From positions 83,147-147,146 of the forward strand of contig JAUXYA010000029.1 in assembly GCA_030684405.1 (NCBI GenBank): a stretch of DNA of 64,000 nucleotides, read 5' to 3'. Shown one piece after another: positions 1 to 9,483 of this stretch (within the stretch, counting starts at the first letter, position 1; each line of letters opens with the position of its first letter). Under the pieces are notes generated by a model. It was given only the letters and a program-made list of their open reading frames with translations, had not been told where the DNA came from and ran no database searches. Source of the stretch: Burkholderiales bacterium. Its GTDB lineage: Bacteria > Pseudomonadota > Gammaproteobacteria > Burkholderiales > SG8-41. A program made the position numbers and the translations under genes.

Positions 1-113
1 CGGCGGCCATGACGGGGGGTATTGAGGCGATGCGTTAAAGTGGCTGGAGCTGCGTAACGATTGTCGAAGTGCCCGCATCCGCGTAAGGTGGGTCGTGGAT
101 CGGACGCCATGTC

Positions 114-1634
114 ATGAACAGCCCACCGGAACATCAGGATAAAGTCACACCGCCGCACCCGGCGCAGGGCGAAGGCCTGCAGTCGGCACCCGGCGGGCCC
201 TTGACCATGCAGCGACTGATCGTGCTGGTGGCCGGGCCCGTGCTGACTGCGGTGCTGTTGATGCTGCCGGCGCCGGAAGGCATGACGCCTGAAGCCTGGC
301 GGCTGGTGGCGCTGGCGTCGTGGATGGTCATCTGGTGGATCGGCGAGGCGGTGCCGATTCCGGCCACCGCGCTGCTGCCGATCCCCCTGATGCCGCTGCT
401 GGACATCGCGCCCATCACGCCGGTGGCCGCCAATTACGGCCATCCGCTGATTTTCCTCTTTCTCGGCGGTTTTCTGCTGGCCGCTGCGATGCAGCGCTGG
501 GGCCTGCACCGGCGCATCGCGTTGAACATCGTGCTTGTCGTCGGCACCGGCGCGGGCGGCATCATCGCCGGTTTCATGGCGGCCACCGCCTTTTTGTCGA
601 TGTGGATCTCCAACACCGCCGCGACCATCATGATGTTCGCCGTGGGCCTGTCGGTCATCGAATTTGTCGCGCAGAAAACCCCGGACCGTACGATGGTGCG
701 CAACTTCGGTGTTGCGCTGATGCTCGGCATCGCCTACGCGGCATCGATCGGCGGGGTGGGCACGCTCATCGGCTCGCCCCCCAACGCGCTGCTGGCGAGC
801 TACTTGCAGACCACCCACAACATCACGGTCGATTTCTTCACCTGGATGCAGATGGGCATGCCTGTGGTGCTGATCATGCTGCCGGCGGCCTGGCTGCTGT
901 TGACGCGGATCATCTTCCCGGTCCGCAACCTGCGCATCGGTGATGCAGGCGAGGTCATCCGCAGCGAACTTGCCGAGTTGGGCAAGATGTCCAGTGGCGA
1001 GCGCGCGGTCGCAGTCGTTTTTGTGTCCGCAGCGCTGGGCTGGATCCTGCGCGAGCCGTTGGCCGACTGGAGCGGACTGGAGATCACCGACACGACCGTC
1101 GCACTCATCGCGGCACTGCTGCTCTTCGCGTGGCCGGTCTCGCGCAGGCCGGCCTGCTTCGTGCTCGACTGGGAATCCGCAAGCCGCATTCCCTGGGGTG
1201 TGCTGCTGCTGTTTGGCGGCGGCCTCGCGCTCGCCCATGGCTTCAAGGAAACGGGCCTCGCCGAATGGATCGGCTTGCAGGTGTCGGGCTTCGATGTCAG
1301 CACCTGGGTGCTGGTCTTCCTGGTCACCGCGGCCATTGTTTATCTGACGGAGATCACCTCCAACACGGCCTCTACGGCCACCTTCCTGCCGATACTCGGC
1401 GCGGTTGCCGTCGGTCTGGGGCTGGACCCCAGGCTGCTGGTCGTGCCGGTGGCGCTGGGCGCGTCGATGGCTTTCATGATGCCGGTGGCCACGCCGCCCA
1501 ATGCCATCGTGTTCTCCTGGGACGGACTCCGGCTGGGCGACATGGTCAGGGCGGGCTTCTGGCTCAACATCATGGCCATCGCCGTGATATTCAGCGCGAT
1601 GGTGTGGATTGCGCCGCTGGTGTTCGGCTTGTAG
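114..1634 (+). CDS. SLC13/DASS-family sodium:dicarboxylate (anion) symporter
   Basis: 506 aa multi-TM ORF; SNTAA, GxxTxxGSPPN and ITSNTASTATFLPI motifs typical of DASS transporters. Confidence 0.92.
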   Translation: MNSPPEHQDKVTPPHPAQGEGLQSAPGGPLTMQRLIVLVAGPVLTAVLLMLPAPEGMTPEAWRLVALASWMVIWWIGEAVPIPATALLPIPLMPLLDIAPITPVAANYGHPLIFLFLGGFLLAAAMQRWGLHRRIALNIVLVVGTGAGGIIAGFMAATAFLSMWISNTAATIMMFAVGLSVIEFVAQKTPDRTMVRNFGVALMLGIAYAASIGGVGTLIGSPPNALLASYLQTTHNITVDFFTWMQMGMPVVLIMLPAAWLLLTRIIFPVRNLRIGDAGEVIRSELAELGKMSSGERAVAVVFVSAALGWILREPLADWSGLEITDTTVALIAALLLFAWPVSRRPACFVLDWESASRIPWGVLLLFGGGLALAHGFKETGLAEWIGLQVSGFDVSTWVLVFLVTAAIVYLTEITSNTASTATFLPILGAVAVGLGLDPRLLVVPVALGASMAFMMPVATPPNAIVFSWDGLRLGDMVRAGFWLNIMAIAVIFSAMVWIAPLVFGL

Positions 1635-1738
1635 CGGGTGCTGATGGCCATGATGAACTCTTGCAGCCTGCACCAGCTTCAGCGCGGTTTTGATGTCTTC
1701 CGCCCATCAAGCGTGTCACGGGTATCGTAAAAGCGGGA

Positions 1739-2062
1739 TCAGGCAATACCGGTAAACACCGCGAGAGAGCGGTTGACCTTGAGCATCGTCGAATCGTCGA
1801 TGTGGCCGATCACGCCACCCACCCGCTCGCGCGGCACGGACAGAATCTTGTCGATCTGGATTTGCGAGATGGTTTGCAGGCCGTTATCCGCCCCCGGTTC
1901 CACCGTGATGCGGAAGATGGGGGCGTTACGCAGCTCGCTGGTCACCAGGCACAACGCAATGCCGGGCAACTCGTCGAACAGATCCGACTGGATGACCAGC
2001 GCCGGGCGCGGTTTGCCGTAATCACCAGGCGCCGCAACGGTAACGAAGTCACCGCGCCGCAT
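1739..2062 (-). CDS. PemK/MazF-family type II toxin
   Basis: MRRGDFVTVAAPGDYGKPRPALVIQSD N-terminus typical of MazF/PemK; overlaps upstream antitoxin-like ORF. Confidence 0.88.
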   Translation of the reverse strand: MRRGDFVTVAAPGDYGKPRPALVIQSDLFDELPGIALCLVTSELRNAPIFRITVEPGADNGLQTISQIQIDKILSVPRERVGGVIGHIDDSTMLKVNRSLAVFTGIA

Positions 2063-2261
2063 CGTCTTTCCATGCCGCGACCTCGCCGATGAACTCCAGG
2101 GATTCGGTTTCTGCCGGGTCGCCCCGCAGCAGCGCAGACTGACGACGGCACTCCGCGGCGAAAACCGGCGAGCGCGTGTCGGGCACCCAGAGCTGCACCA
2201 GCCGCAGCCCTGCGGCGCGTTGCCGCACCCGATAATTTTTCATGCGTTCGTTTACTTCCAT
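2049..2261 (-). CDS. MazE-like antitoxin (DUF3018-type)
   Basis: 70 aa ORF MEVNERMKNYRVRQRAAGLRLVQLWVPDTRSPVFAAECRRQS overlapping the MazF start. Confidence 0.82.
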   Translation of the reverse strand: MEVNERMKNYRVRQRAAGLRLVQLWVPDTRSPVFAAECRRQSALLRGDPAETESLEFIGEVAAWKDDAAR

Positions 2262-2350
2262 GGCGCCCCCGTAACATGTTACGGCATCATGTTATTGCAA
2301 CTGCGAAGCAGGCGCAACGGTTGGCCTGACGAGCGCGCCACCGCTATCAG

Positions 2351-2385
2351 TTATAAATATTTGATTTAATTGAATTATTTTATGT
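2351..2385 (-). repeat. AT-rich intergenic element with IHF-like core, copy E
   Basis: Reverse complement reads ATAAAATAATTCAATTAAATCAAATATTTATAA; core AATCAAATATTTA (2354-2366). Confidence 0.6.
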
Positions 2386-2447
2386 TACAGAACCAGTGCC
2401 GAAGTACAACCCGAGTCGGTTATTTGCGTAGAGCCTTGCCTGGCCCG

Positions 2448-3578
2448 TCAATCAACCGCGAGGTCGAGAATGCCCGTCTTGGGTGTAAATCCCAGCCCGG
2501 GTGCCGTCGGCAACGTCAGCGTGCCGTTCACCGGCCCCGGCGCATTGTCGAACAGCTGCTCGACGCACTTCCAGCCCTGCCAGTGGAATTCCACGCGCCC
2601 GCCGTTCTGCACGCCGCCGTGCAGATGCATGTTCATGTGCGGGTAGTTGCCGCCCATCGCGAGCGGCACGTTGAAGGCCTGCGCCATCGCCGCGGCCTTT
2701 GCCGCCTGCGTGAAGCCGCCGATGTCGCGCACATTGGGCTGCAGATAATCCACGGCCTCGCGCAGCAGGTATTCGCGCAGGAACATCAGGTCCGAGGTGG
2801 CGGTGCTGCCCGCCGCGATGGGGATCGTCGTCTGCGTGCGCAACTTCGCCATCAGGCGCGGATCGCCCTGCAGCACGGGATCCTCGAACCAGGCGAGGTT
2901 GTAGGGTTCGCACAGTTTGGCGAGCCTGAGCGCCTGCGCGTAGGTCGCGCCCTTGTTGGCGTCCATCATCAGCTCGATGTCGGGGCCGACCGCTTCGCGC
3001 AACGCGGCGACGCGTTTCGCATCCTGCAGGATGTCCGCGTCGGTGGGCTCGCCGAGGATTTCGTCGTAGGGATTGCTGCCTTTTGCGACGACCATCTTCA
3101 GGCTGCGCTGGCCGTCCTTGATCAGCATGCGCGCGACTTCGATCAGTTCATCGATCGAATAACGCGGCAGGCCGAAGGTGATGTAGGCGGGGACCTGCGC
3201 GTGCGCGCCGCCCAGCAGTTTCCAGATGGGCTGGTTCAGCGCCTTGCCCTTGACGTCCCACAGCGCGATGTCGATCAGGCTCATCGCGCAGTTCCACGAG
3301 CCGTGGAAGTACTTGCGCGCGGTGGCCCAGAACACCTTGTTGCGGATTTCCTCGGTCCGCATCGGATCCATGCCCTTTATGATCGGGGCGGCCTCGCGGT
3401 TGATGTACTCGCGCACGCCGAAGCGCATCGGATAGGTCGACATGGCGTGGCCCTTGATGCCGTCGTCGGTCTCGATCTCGACGAAGTTCGCCATCGCGTA
3501 CTGCTCTTCCCTGACCAACGGGAAATGGAAGGGAATGCGCAGCAGCCAGCACTGCACTCGCTGAATTTTCATGATCAC
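2448..3578 (-). CDS. Mandelate racemase/muconate lactonizing enzyme family (enolase superfamily)
   Basis: 376 aa; LMMDANKGATYAQALRLAKLCEPYNLAWFEDPV and MGGNYPHMNMHLHGG segments typical of MR/MLE enzymes. Confidence 0.9.
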   Translation of the reverse strand: MIMKIQRVQCWLLRIPFHFPLVREEQYAMANFVEIETDDGIKGHAMSTYPMRFGVREYINREAAPIIKGMDPMRTEEIRNKVFWATARKYFHGSWNCAMSLIDIALWDVKGKALNQPIWKLLGGAHAQVPAYITFGLPRYSIDELIEVARMLIKDGQRSLKMVVAKGSNPYDEILGEPTDADILQDAKRVAALREAVGPDIELMMDANKGATYAQALRLAKLCEPYNLAWFEDPVLQGDPRLMAKLRTQTTIPIAAGSTATSDLMFLREYLLREAVDYLQPNVRDIGGFTQAAKAAAMAQAFNVPLAMGGNYPHMNMHLHGGVQNGGRVEFHWQGWKCVEQLFDNAPGPVNGTLTLPTAPGLGFTPKTGILDLAVD

Positions 3579-3683
3579 TCCTCCTATAGCCTGATGCGGT
3601 GAATATTTTTATTGTCAGTCAGGATAGCAGACCTTCAGCGCCACTGAAGATGCTGCAATTTGTGCCGTGTGTCCGCAGGCAGC

Positions 3684-3719
3684 AAAAAAAGCCCGGTCTC
3701 AGTTGTGCTGTGACCGGGC
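3684..3719 (-). terminator. Rho-independent terminator for the aminotransferase gene
   Basis: Stem gcccggtc/gaccgggc (3691-3698/3712-3719) followed on minus strand by a 7-U run. Confidence 0.8.
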
Positions 3720-3907
3720 CGTGAAGTACGGGCGTCAAAGGGGGAGGATAATTGAAGGCCCGTGTGGACTTACTGACAAGGAGCTGGGCCCGATGTATGC
3801 CACGGTTCATTCTTGACTCGCGCTGGCCTTTTCACCGTACGTTGGCGTACGCCCGGATCGCAATATTGAGTTTTCCCAATGGAATCGCCACGTTTTTTGT
3901 TTGCAAG

Positions 3908-5122
3908 TCAGGCCGGAACGCCAAACTCCTTGCGGCAAACCTCCGCCAGCGCCGCAACCCCTTGATTTATTTCCTCATGGCTCAGGCTGGCGAAACACAG
4001 CCGCAGGCGGCTTTGGGCACGGGCCTTGTTCACCGACCATTCGGGCCCGGGATTGATGGCCACACCCGCAGCCTGCGCGAGCGGGAAAAGCTTTAACGTA
4101 TCTACGACTTCCGGCAGCTTCACCCAAAGGAAAATGCCGCCCTGCGGATCGTCGAACTCTGCCGCCGCACCGAAGTGTTCGCGCAGCGACTCCATCAGCG
4201 TCACCAGCTTCGCGCGCAGGCTCTTGCGCAGCAGCGGCAGGTGTTTGGTGAAATTCGCCGTGCAGTATTCCGCCAGCACCATCTGCTCCAGCGCACCGGA
4301 GCCGGCATCGGTTTTGATCGCCAGCATGCGCGACATGACCGACCACGGCGCCACGATATAACCCACGCGCAGGGCCGGGGCGATGGTTTTCGAGAACGAG
4401 CCGATATAAATGACGTTGCCCAGATCGCTCAGTGCGTAGAGCGCGGGCGGGCGCTCGCCCGACCAACTCAGGTCGGCATAACAGTCGTCCTCGAACACTG
4501 GCACGCCGTATTCCGCGGCGAGCTGCAGCAACGCCCGGCGCCGCGCCAGCGGCAGGATGGTGGCGGTCGGGTTCTGCACCGTCGGGATGGTGTAGATGTA
4601 CTTGGGGCGGATGCCCTTCGCCTTCAGTGCGGCGAGCGTGTCCGCCAGCACATCGATGCGCATCCCCTCGCGGTCGAGTGGAATGCCCACGGGGGTGACG
4701 CCCAGTTTGAGCAGGCGGTTGATCGAGCCCTGGTAACAGTCCTCCTCGATCAGCACCGTGTCGCCGCGCGCGAGCAGCGTGGTATTGACCAGGTCCAGCC
4801 CCTGCAGCGAACCCGAAGTGATCAGGATGTCGTCGGCGCTGCAGGCTATGCCGGCATCACGCTTTAGTTTCCCCGCGAGAAAATCGCGCAGCGCGCGGTA
4901 ACCCTGCGGCCCGCTGTTCAAACCGTAAGTCGATAACGTGCGCCCCTCGCGCCGCAGCACCGCATCGGCCGCCGCGATCAGTCCGTCCAGCGGCAGTGCG
5001 TCCGGATCGTTGTTGCCGCCGGTGAAATCGTATTTGGGGCGGCCGGTCCAGCGGACGGCAGCGGGTGGCAGGCCTGCGGGCAGCAGTGCTGTGAAATCGA
5101 AAGGGGCTGTGGTCATGAGCAT
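3908..5122 (-). CDS. PLP-dependent class I/II aminotransferase (2-aminoadipate transaminase-like)
   Basis: 404 aa; YIYTIPTVQNPTA, VFEDDCYADL, IYIGSFSKTIAPALRVGY (PLP-lysine motif). Confidence 0.92.
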   Translation of the reverse strand: MLMTTAPFDFTALLPAGLPPAAVRWTGRPKYDFTGGNNDPDALPLDGLIAAADAVLRREGRTLSTYGLNSGPQGYRALRDFLAGKLKRDAGIACSADDILITSGSLQGLDLVNTTLLARGDTVLIEEDCYQGSINRLLKLGVTPVGIPLDREGMRIDVLADTLAALKAKGIRPKYIYTIPTVQNPTATILPLARRRALLQLAAEYGVPVFEDDCYADLSWSGERPPALYALSDLGNVIYIGSFSKTIAPALRVGYIVAPWSVMSRMLAIKTDAGSGALEQMVLAEYCTANFTKHLPLLRKSLRAKLVTLMESLREHFGAAAEFDDPQGGIFLWVKLPEVVDTLKLFPLAQAAGVAINPGPEWSVNKARAQSRLRLCFASLSHEEINQGVAALAEVCRKEFGVPA

Positions 5123-5401
5123 CTTTCTGCAGGGGATATTGTTTGTTGAAATGGAGTGTTAAAAGGTCTGGCCCCATGGATTTCCGCGAACAAATCAAGC
5201 GCGAAACTTTTGATGTGATTGTCCGGGTATCCGGCATGGAGTGATGCTAGCGGCTTGAAGGTGCGGATTCCAGTTTTTTTGAAAGCTGCTGCCCGGTCGT
5301 CCCAGTTACCAACCTATTGGAAAAATCGAGTGCCCACATCAGCTGGCTGTGAGGTGGCTGAAGGCCATTATTGAAGATTACATAATTCAGTGACAAAGAT
5401 A

Positions 5402-5518
5402 CCGTCATTCCGGACGCGCGTAGCGCGAGCCGGAATCCAGTTTCGCTTCAATACAAAACCCCTGGATTCCTGCTTGCCCCCCCAAGGGGAATTCCTTCTG
5501 GGCGCGCAGGAATGACGG
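5402..5518. repeat. Palindromic interspersed element with nested inverted repeats
   Basis: Ends ccgtcattcc (5402-5411) / ggaatgacgg (5509-5518); inner ggaatccag (5432-5440) / ctggattcc (5462-5470). Confidence 0.7.
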
Positions 5519-5569
5519 GGGAACAGTCCTCGTGTCACTTATATATGTAATTCTCAATAATTCCATGCG

Positions 5570-6448
5570 TTGATGCATCCGGCTTCCGCGCCACAACGCG
5601 TTTGTCATAAATCTTCCGGAAAATCTGCACACCATGTTCATCGAGGCCGTCCGTTGCCGCTGAAAGCTGAATGGCTGCGTGTTTCGGCTGCGGGCGACCT
5701 GTCGCTGTGGGCATACGGGGTATTGGTCGCGCTGGTGCTGGCTGCGCTGCACCTGGGCGCACCGCTCGCGCTTGCGGTGTGCACGTTGAGCTTCTGGCAC
5801 TACGCACTCTACTGGCTGGCTTACCGCTACCGCGCGGTTCCCTTGCGGATATTCAGGCGCGATGCGGTGGTAATGAAATCCGTCTCGCTGCTCGCGCTGG
5901 GCGCGGTGTATTTCGTGACGCCGCTCGATCTGTGGTCGCTCACGACAGTCGGTGCCGGGTTTCTGCTCAACATCGCCGCCGCGCGTGCCTTGGGGCCGGA
6001 CCGCACCTATTACGGGTATGAGCTGGCCCGGTTGCCTCGGAGGCGAATCACGGCATTTCCATATTCGCATTTCGCGCACCCGATGCTGGCTGGCAACGTA
6101 GTGGCGTTTGGCGGCACGCTGCTCAATGCCGGATTTCGTGCCGATTGGTGGCCTCTCGCCTGCGCGCATATCGCGCTCAATGCCGGGTTGATGGTGATGG
6201 AGACCAATCCACTGCAACGCCGCCGCAGCGCTGCCGGCAGCGGCCCGTTGGCGGGCGGCGCGCTGGTGATTTCGGGCGCCGGGCTCGGCGCGGCAACCGC
6301 GTACCCGGGCGAGGTCGCGGCAATCATCGCTGCGGCAGCCATCGGTGGCTGCTGCTGTGCGTATGCCTGGGTCCTCGCGCGGTGTTATGCCGCGCCAACC
6401 CCTGCGCTGGACGCGGGACAGAACATGCAAACGGAGGGTTCGTCATGA
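5570..6448 (+). CDS. Integral-membrane phospholipid/isoprenylcysteine-type methyltransferase (PEMT/ICMT-like); start uncertain
   Basis: Multi-TM; YYGYELARLPRRRITAFPYSHFAHPMLAGNVVAFGG resembles the HPM/GN region of PEMT-like enzymes; METNPLQRR near C-terminus. Confidence 0.65.
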   Translation: MMHPASAPQRVCHKSSGKSAHHVHRGRPLPLKAEWLRVSAAGDLSLWAYGVLVALVLAALHLGAPLALAVCTLSFWHYALYWLAYRYRAVPLRIFRRDAVVMKSVSLLALGAVYFVTPLDLWSLTTVGAGFLLNIAAARALGPDRTYYGYELARLPRRRITAFPYSHFAHPMLAGNVVAFGGTLLNAGFRADWWPLACAHIALNAGLMVMETNPLQRRRSAAGSGPLAGGALVISGAGLGAATAYPGEVAAIIAAAAIGGCCCAYAWVLARCYAAPTPALDAGQNMQTEGSS

Positions 6449-7290
6449 GTGCTTCGATGCCCATCGCACGACGAGAGGGCCGCACACCGGGCACCGGCAC
6501 GGCACGGCGGTTCCCCGCGAGCACAGGCCGCTTCGACCGTGCGGCGGATCGCATGGTCTTCGACACGCTGGTGCAATGGATAGAGGACAACTACCGCGAG
6601 GACCTGCGGCAGCGCCCGTCGAAACATGTCTATGTGAGCAAGCTGCCCACTGCCGTGGTCGTGCAGATCGACCTGCTGCGTGACAGTAGCGTCATCCGCG
6701 ACGTCATCCTGCAGCATGTTCCCGCCGGCAGCGTGGTCCATCCGATGAAGCACACCGACGAACTCTACCTGTCGCACTACAACAAAGACTTCGGCGGCGA
6801 CCAGGGACTCTATAGCAAGCACTATGACGGTAACCTGCGCTTCCTGCCGTGGTGCCCCGTGGTGCGCGCGCTGATCTACCTGCAGTCCGACGCCACCTAC
6901 ACCGTGGTATTTGGCGACAGCGGCGTGCGCAAGGCATTCACCACCTACGAGTTCGGCCTGCTCGACTTCCACCGCGAATTGCACTGGGTTGAAGGACGCT
7001 ACAACCCGGACGACCGGCAACGCATCCTGCTCAAATGCAACTACCTGATCATGCCGGCCCGCGGTGGTGCGCTGGCGCGGACCATGCTCGGCGCGAACAC
7101 CGCAGTGTTCTACGTCGTGAAGGCGGCCATGGAGTATTCGAAAAGCCCGCGCACGCCGCCGCAGTTTGTGGTCGGGCTGTTGTGCAACCTGTTCCGGCTG
7201 CTCAACAATGTGCACCCGGTAGTGCCGCTGGCCTTGATCGCGGTGGTCTTTGCCGCCTCCGGCTGGGGAATTGCGCGGTTGCTGGGTTGA
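6445..7290 (+). CDS. Putative membrane-anchored 2OG-Fe(II) dioxygenase-like protein
   Basis: ATGA overlap with upstream methyltransferase; HYD (HxD), then about 55 residues to ELHWVEG and RILLKCNYLI (H...R); C-terminal hydrophobic helix. Confidence 0.5.
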   Translation: MSASMPIARREGRTPGTGTARRFPASTGRFDRAADRMVFDTLVQWIEDNYREDLRQRPSKHVYVSKLPTAVVVQIDLLRDSSVIRDVILQHVPAGSVVHPMKHTDELYLSHYNKDFGGDQGLYSKHYDGNLRFLPWCPVVRALIYLQSDATYTVVFGDSGVRKAFTTYEFGLLDFHRELHWVEGRYNPDDRQRILLKCNYLIMPARGGALARTMLGANTAVFYVVKAAMEYSKSPRTPPQFVVGLLCNLFRLLNNVHPVVPLALIAVVFAASGWGIARLLG

Positions 7291-7336
7291 ACGGGCCGCG
7301 CGGCGCGCGGTAGCCTTGCAATCGCTTGCCCCGGAG

Positions 7337-8326
7337 TTACTCCATCTTCAATTTGAGCCGTTGCGCAAGTTCCGTATATAACCTGATCTCCGACGCCAGG
7401 TGTGAAGCCAGTTCTGATGGGCTACTACCAACGATATCTGCACCCTCATTCGCAAGGCGCTGTTTGACGTCGGGCGCAGCGAGCACTTTTACGACTGCAG
7501 AGTTAAGGCGGTTTATGATTGCCGGCGGGGTTTTAGCTGGTGCGAAAAAGCCATGCCATTGCGTGATTTCATAATCAGTTACGCCTGCTTCATGCAGGGA
7601 GGGCAGGTTTGGCAGTGCGGACGATCTCCCGCGTGTCGAAACTGCCAATCCACGCAATTTTCCAGCCTGGATATGCGATATCAAAAGGGGCGGGATCAGC
7701 AGTGTTGTCTGAATCTCTCCACTCAACACGCCGGGTACGATCTGATTAGCGCCTTTGTAAGGCACGTGATGAATATCGATCCCGGCTTTGTATTTGAGGA
7801 GTTCCATCGCGAAATACGGTGGTGATCCGGGGCCGCTGGATCCGTAGTCGAGTGCACCGGGCATGCGCTTGGCGAGTGCGAGAAATTCCCGGACGGTGCG
7901 CACTGGCACGGACGGATGCACCACAAGCACCACCGGGATACGTACCGTCATGGTAATCGGTGCAAGATCCTGCTGTGGGTCATACGGCAACTTGCTGTAG
8001 ATCGCTTTCGTCATGGCGAGGTTGGAGGGAGTGAACAGGAGTGTTTGTCCACCAGGTGCCGCACGCGCAACAGTATTGGCGCCTATTGTGCTGGCCGCAC
8101 CCGGGCGGTTCTCAACGATGACATTGGTTCCCAGTTCCGGGGCAAGTTTTTGTGCGAACAAACGCGCGAAAATGTCAGTGCCACCCCCGGCCGGGAAGCC
8201 GACGACAATCGAGATCTGTTTGGGTGGAAACTCTTGTGCCTGGGCGGTAGAGGGAAGAAGAGGAAGGAAAAGGCTGTTTGCTGCGAGCAAGGTAAACCAG
8301 AATTTTTTCTTCATCGAATTCCCCAT
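7337..8326 (-). CDS. Bug/TctC family tripartite tricarboxylate transporter substrate-binding protein
   Basis: Signal peptide, FPPKQISIVVGFPAGGGTDIFARLFAQKL, VENRPGAA. Confidence 0.95.
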   Translation of the reverse strand: MGNSMKKKFWFTLLAANSLFLPLLPSTAQAQEFPPKQISIVVGFPAGGGTDIFARLFAQKLAPELGTNVIVENRPGAASTIGANTVARAAPGGQTLLFTPSNLAMTKAIYSKLPYDPQQDLAPITMTVRIPVVLVVHPSVPVRTVREFLALAKRMPGALDYGSSGPGSPPYFAMELLKYKAGIDIHHVPYKGANQIVPGVLSGEIQTTLLIPPLLISHIQAGKLRGLAVSTRGRSSALPNLPSLHEAGVTDYEITQWHGFFAPAKTPPAIINRLNSAVVKVLAAPDVKQRLANEGADIVGSSPSELASHLASEIRLYTELAQRLKLKME

Positions 8327-8383
8327 TTTTCTACGATTTTTCCAAGAACCGATCGAAAGACTGCGAGCATTTCGTACCGCTTA

Positions 8384-9349
8384 TTATTCCAGCTTGATCC
8401 CCGCCCGCTTTACAACATCGGCCCATCGCGTTTGCTCACCCACGAGGAAGCGGTGGGCCTGCTCAGGTGAATTGGCGACGGTATCTGCTGACATTGCTTC
8501 GAGTCTGCTGCGCATGTCAGATTGCGCAAGTATTTTCACAACCTCTCGATTAAGCGTGGAAATGGCGTCCGGTGGTGTTGCGGCGGGAGCGAGCATGCCC
8601 TGCCATGATCCCGTGACGAATTCGGAAACACCCGACTCGATAATGGTGGGTGTGTCCGGCAAGGACTTTACGCGCTGAGCACTCGACACCCCCAGCAACT
8701 TCAATCTGCCCGATCTTACGTGAGGCAGCGTGGCCAACGCGCTGTTGAACAAAACGTCTGATTGTCCGGAGGCAACGTCGCTGATTGCCTGAGCACCACC
8801 TTTGGCAGGTATATATTCCCAGCTGATTCCGCTGCGCTGCGCAAAAAGGGCGCCCGCCAGGTGCGGTGCGGCACCAAGATTGGCTGCTGCGAAATTGAGT
8901 TTTCCCGGGTGCGCCTTGGCAAGTGCGATTAATCCCCGAACGTCAGAGGCCGGCACCGATGGATGAACAGCCAGAAGATGTGGGGAATAGGAAACGACCG
9001 TAACTGCCTTGAAGTCCCGTGACGGATTAAAGGGGAAGGTCGGGCGTACGGCCGGCGCGATGGTCAGGCTGCCATAGTCCCAGAACAGCAATGTATGGCC
9101 ATCGGCAGCCGCTCTCACCACTGCTTCGCAGCCGATCTGGCCGCCGGCACCTGCGCGATTGTCTATGATCACCTGCTGCCCCAACGCTTTGGTCATTTGC
9201 CCCCCCAACATTCGTGAGAGCAGATCAGACGCACCCCCCGGTGCAGCAGGCACGACGATGCGAATAGGCTTCGACGGAAAAGCCGGAGCGGGACTCTCCG
9301 CTGCCATGACCGGTGCAACGAATACACAGACCGCGATGGACCACGTCAT
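8384..9349 (-). CDS. Bug/TctC family substrate-binding protein
   Basis: FPSKPIRIVVPAAPGGASDLLSRMLG, IDNRAGAGGQIG; start trimmed to MTWSIAVCVF. Confidence 0.94.
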   Translation of the reverse strand: MTWSIAVCVFVAPVMAAESPAPAFPSKPIRIVVPAAPGGASDLLSRMLGGQMTKALGQQVIIDNRAGAGGQIGCEAVVRAAADGHTLLFWDYGSLTIAPAVRPTFPFNPSRDFKAVTVVSYSPHLLAVHPSVPASDVRGLIALAKAHPGKLNFAAANLGAAPHLAGALFAQRSGISWEYIPAKGGAQAISDVASGQSDVLFNSALATLPHVRSGRLKLLGVSSAQRVKSLPDTPTIIESGVSEFVTGSWQGMLAPAATPPDAISTLNREVVKILAQSDMRSRLEAMSADTVANSPEQAHRFLVGEQTRWADVVKRAGIKLE

Positions 9350-9483
9350 GTTGTGCAAAGGATGACTCACGATAATCCTTTTCTGATGGTGTATGCAGCT
9401 GATCGACCACGAGGTGTTCGTCTGCGATGCTTTTGGATCATAGTAGACTTGTCCCACTGAACACGTCAAACGGAGACAGTCAA

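Noticed and set aside
2370-3602. 410-aa plus-strand ORF antisense to the enolase-superfamily gene
   Set aside because: Low-complexity H/R/A-rich translation typical of a GC-rich shadow ORF; the minus-strand gene has clear family motifs.
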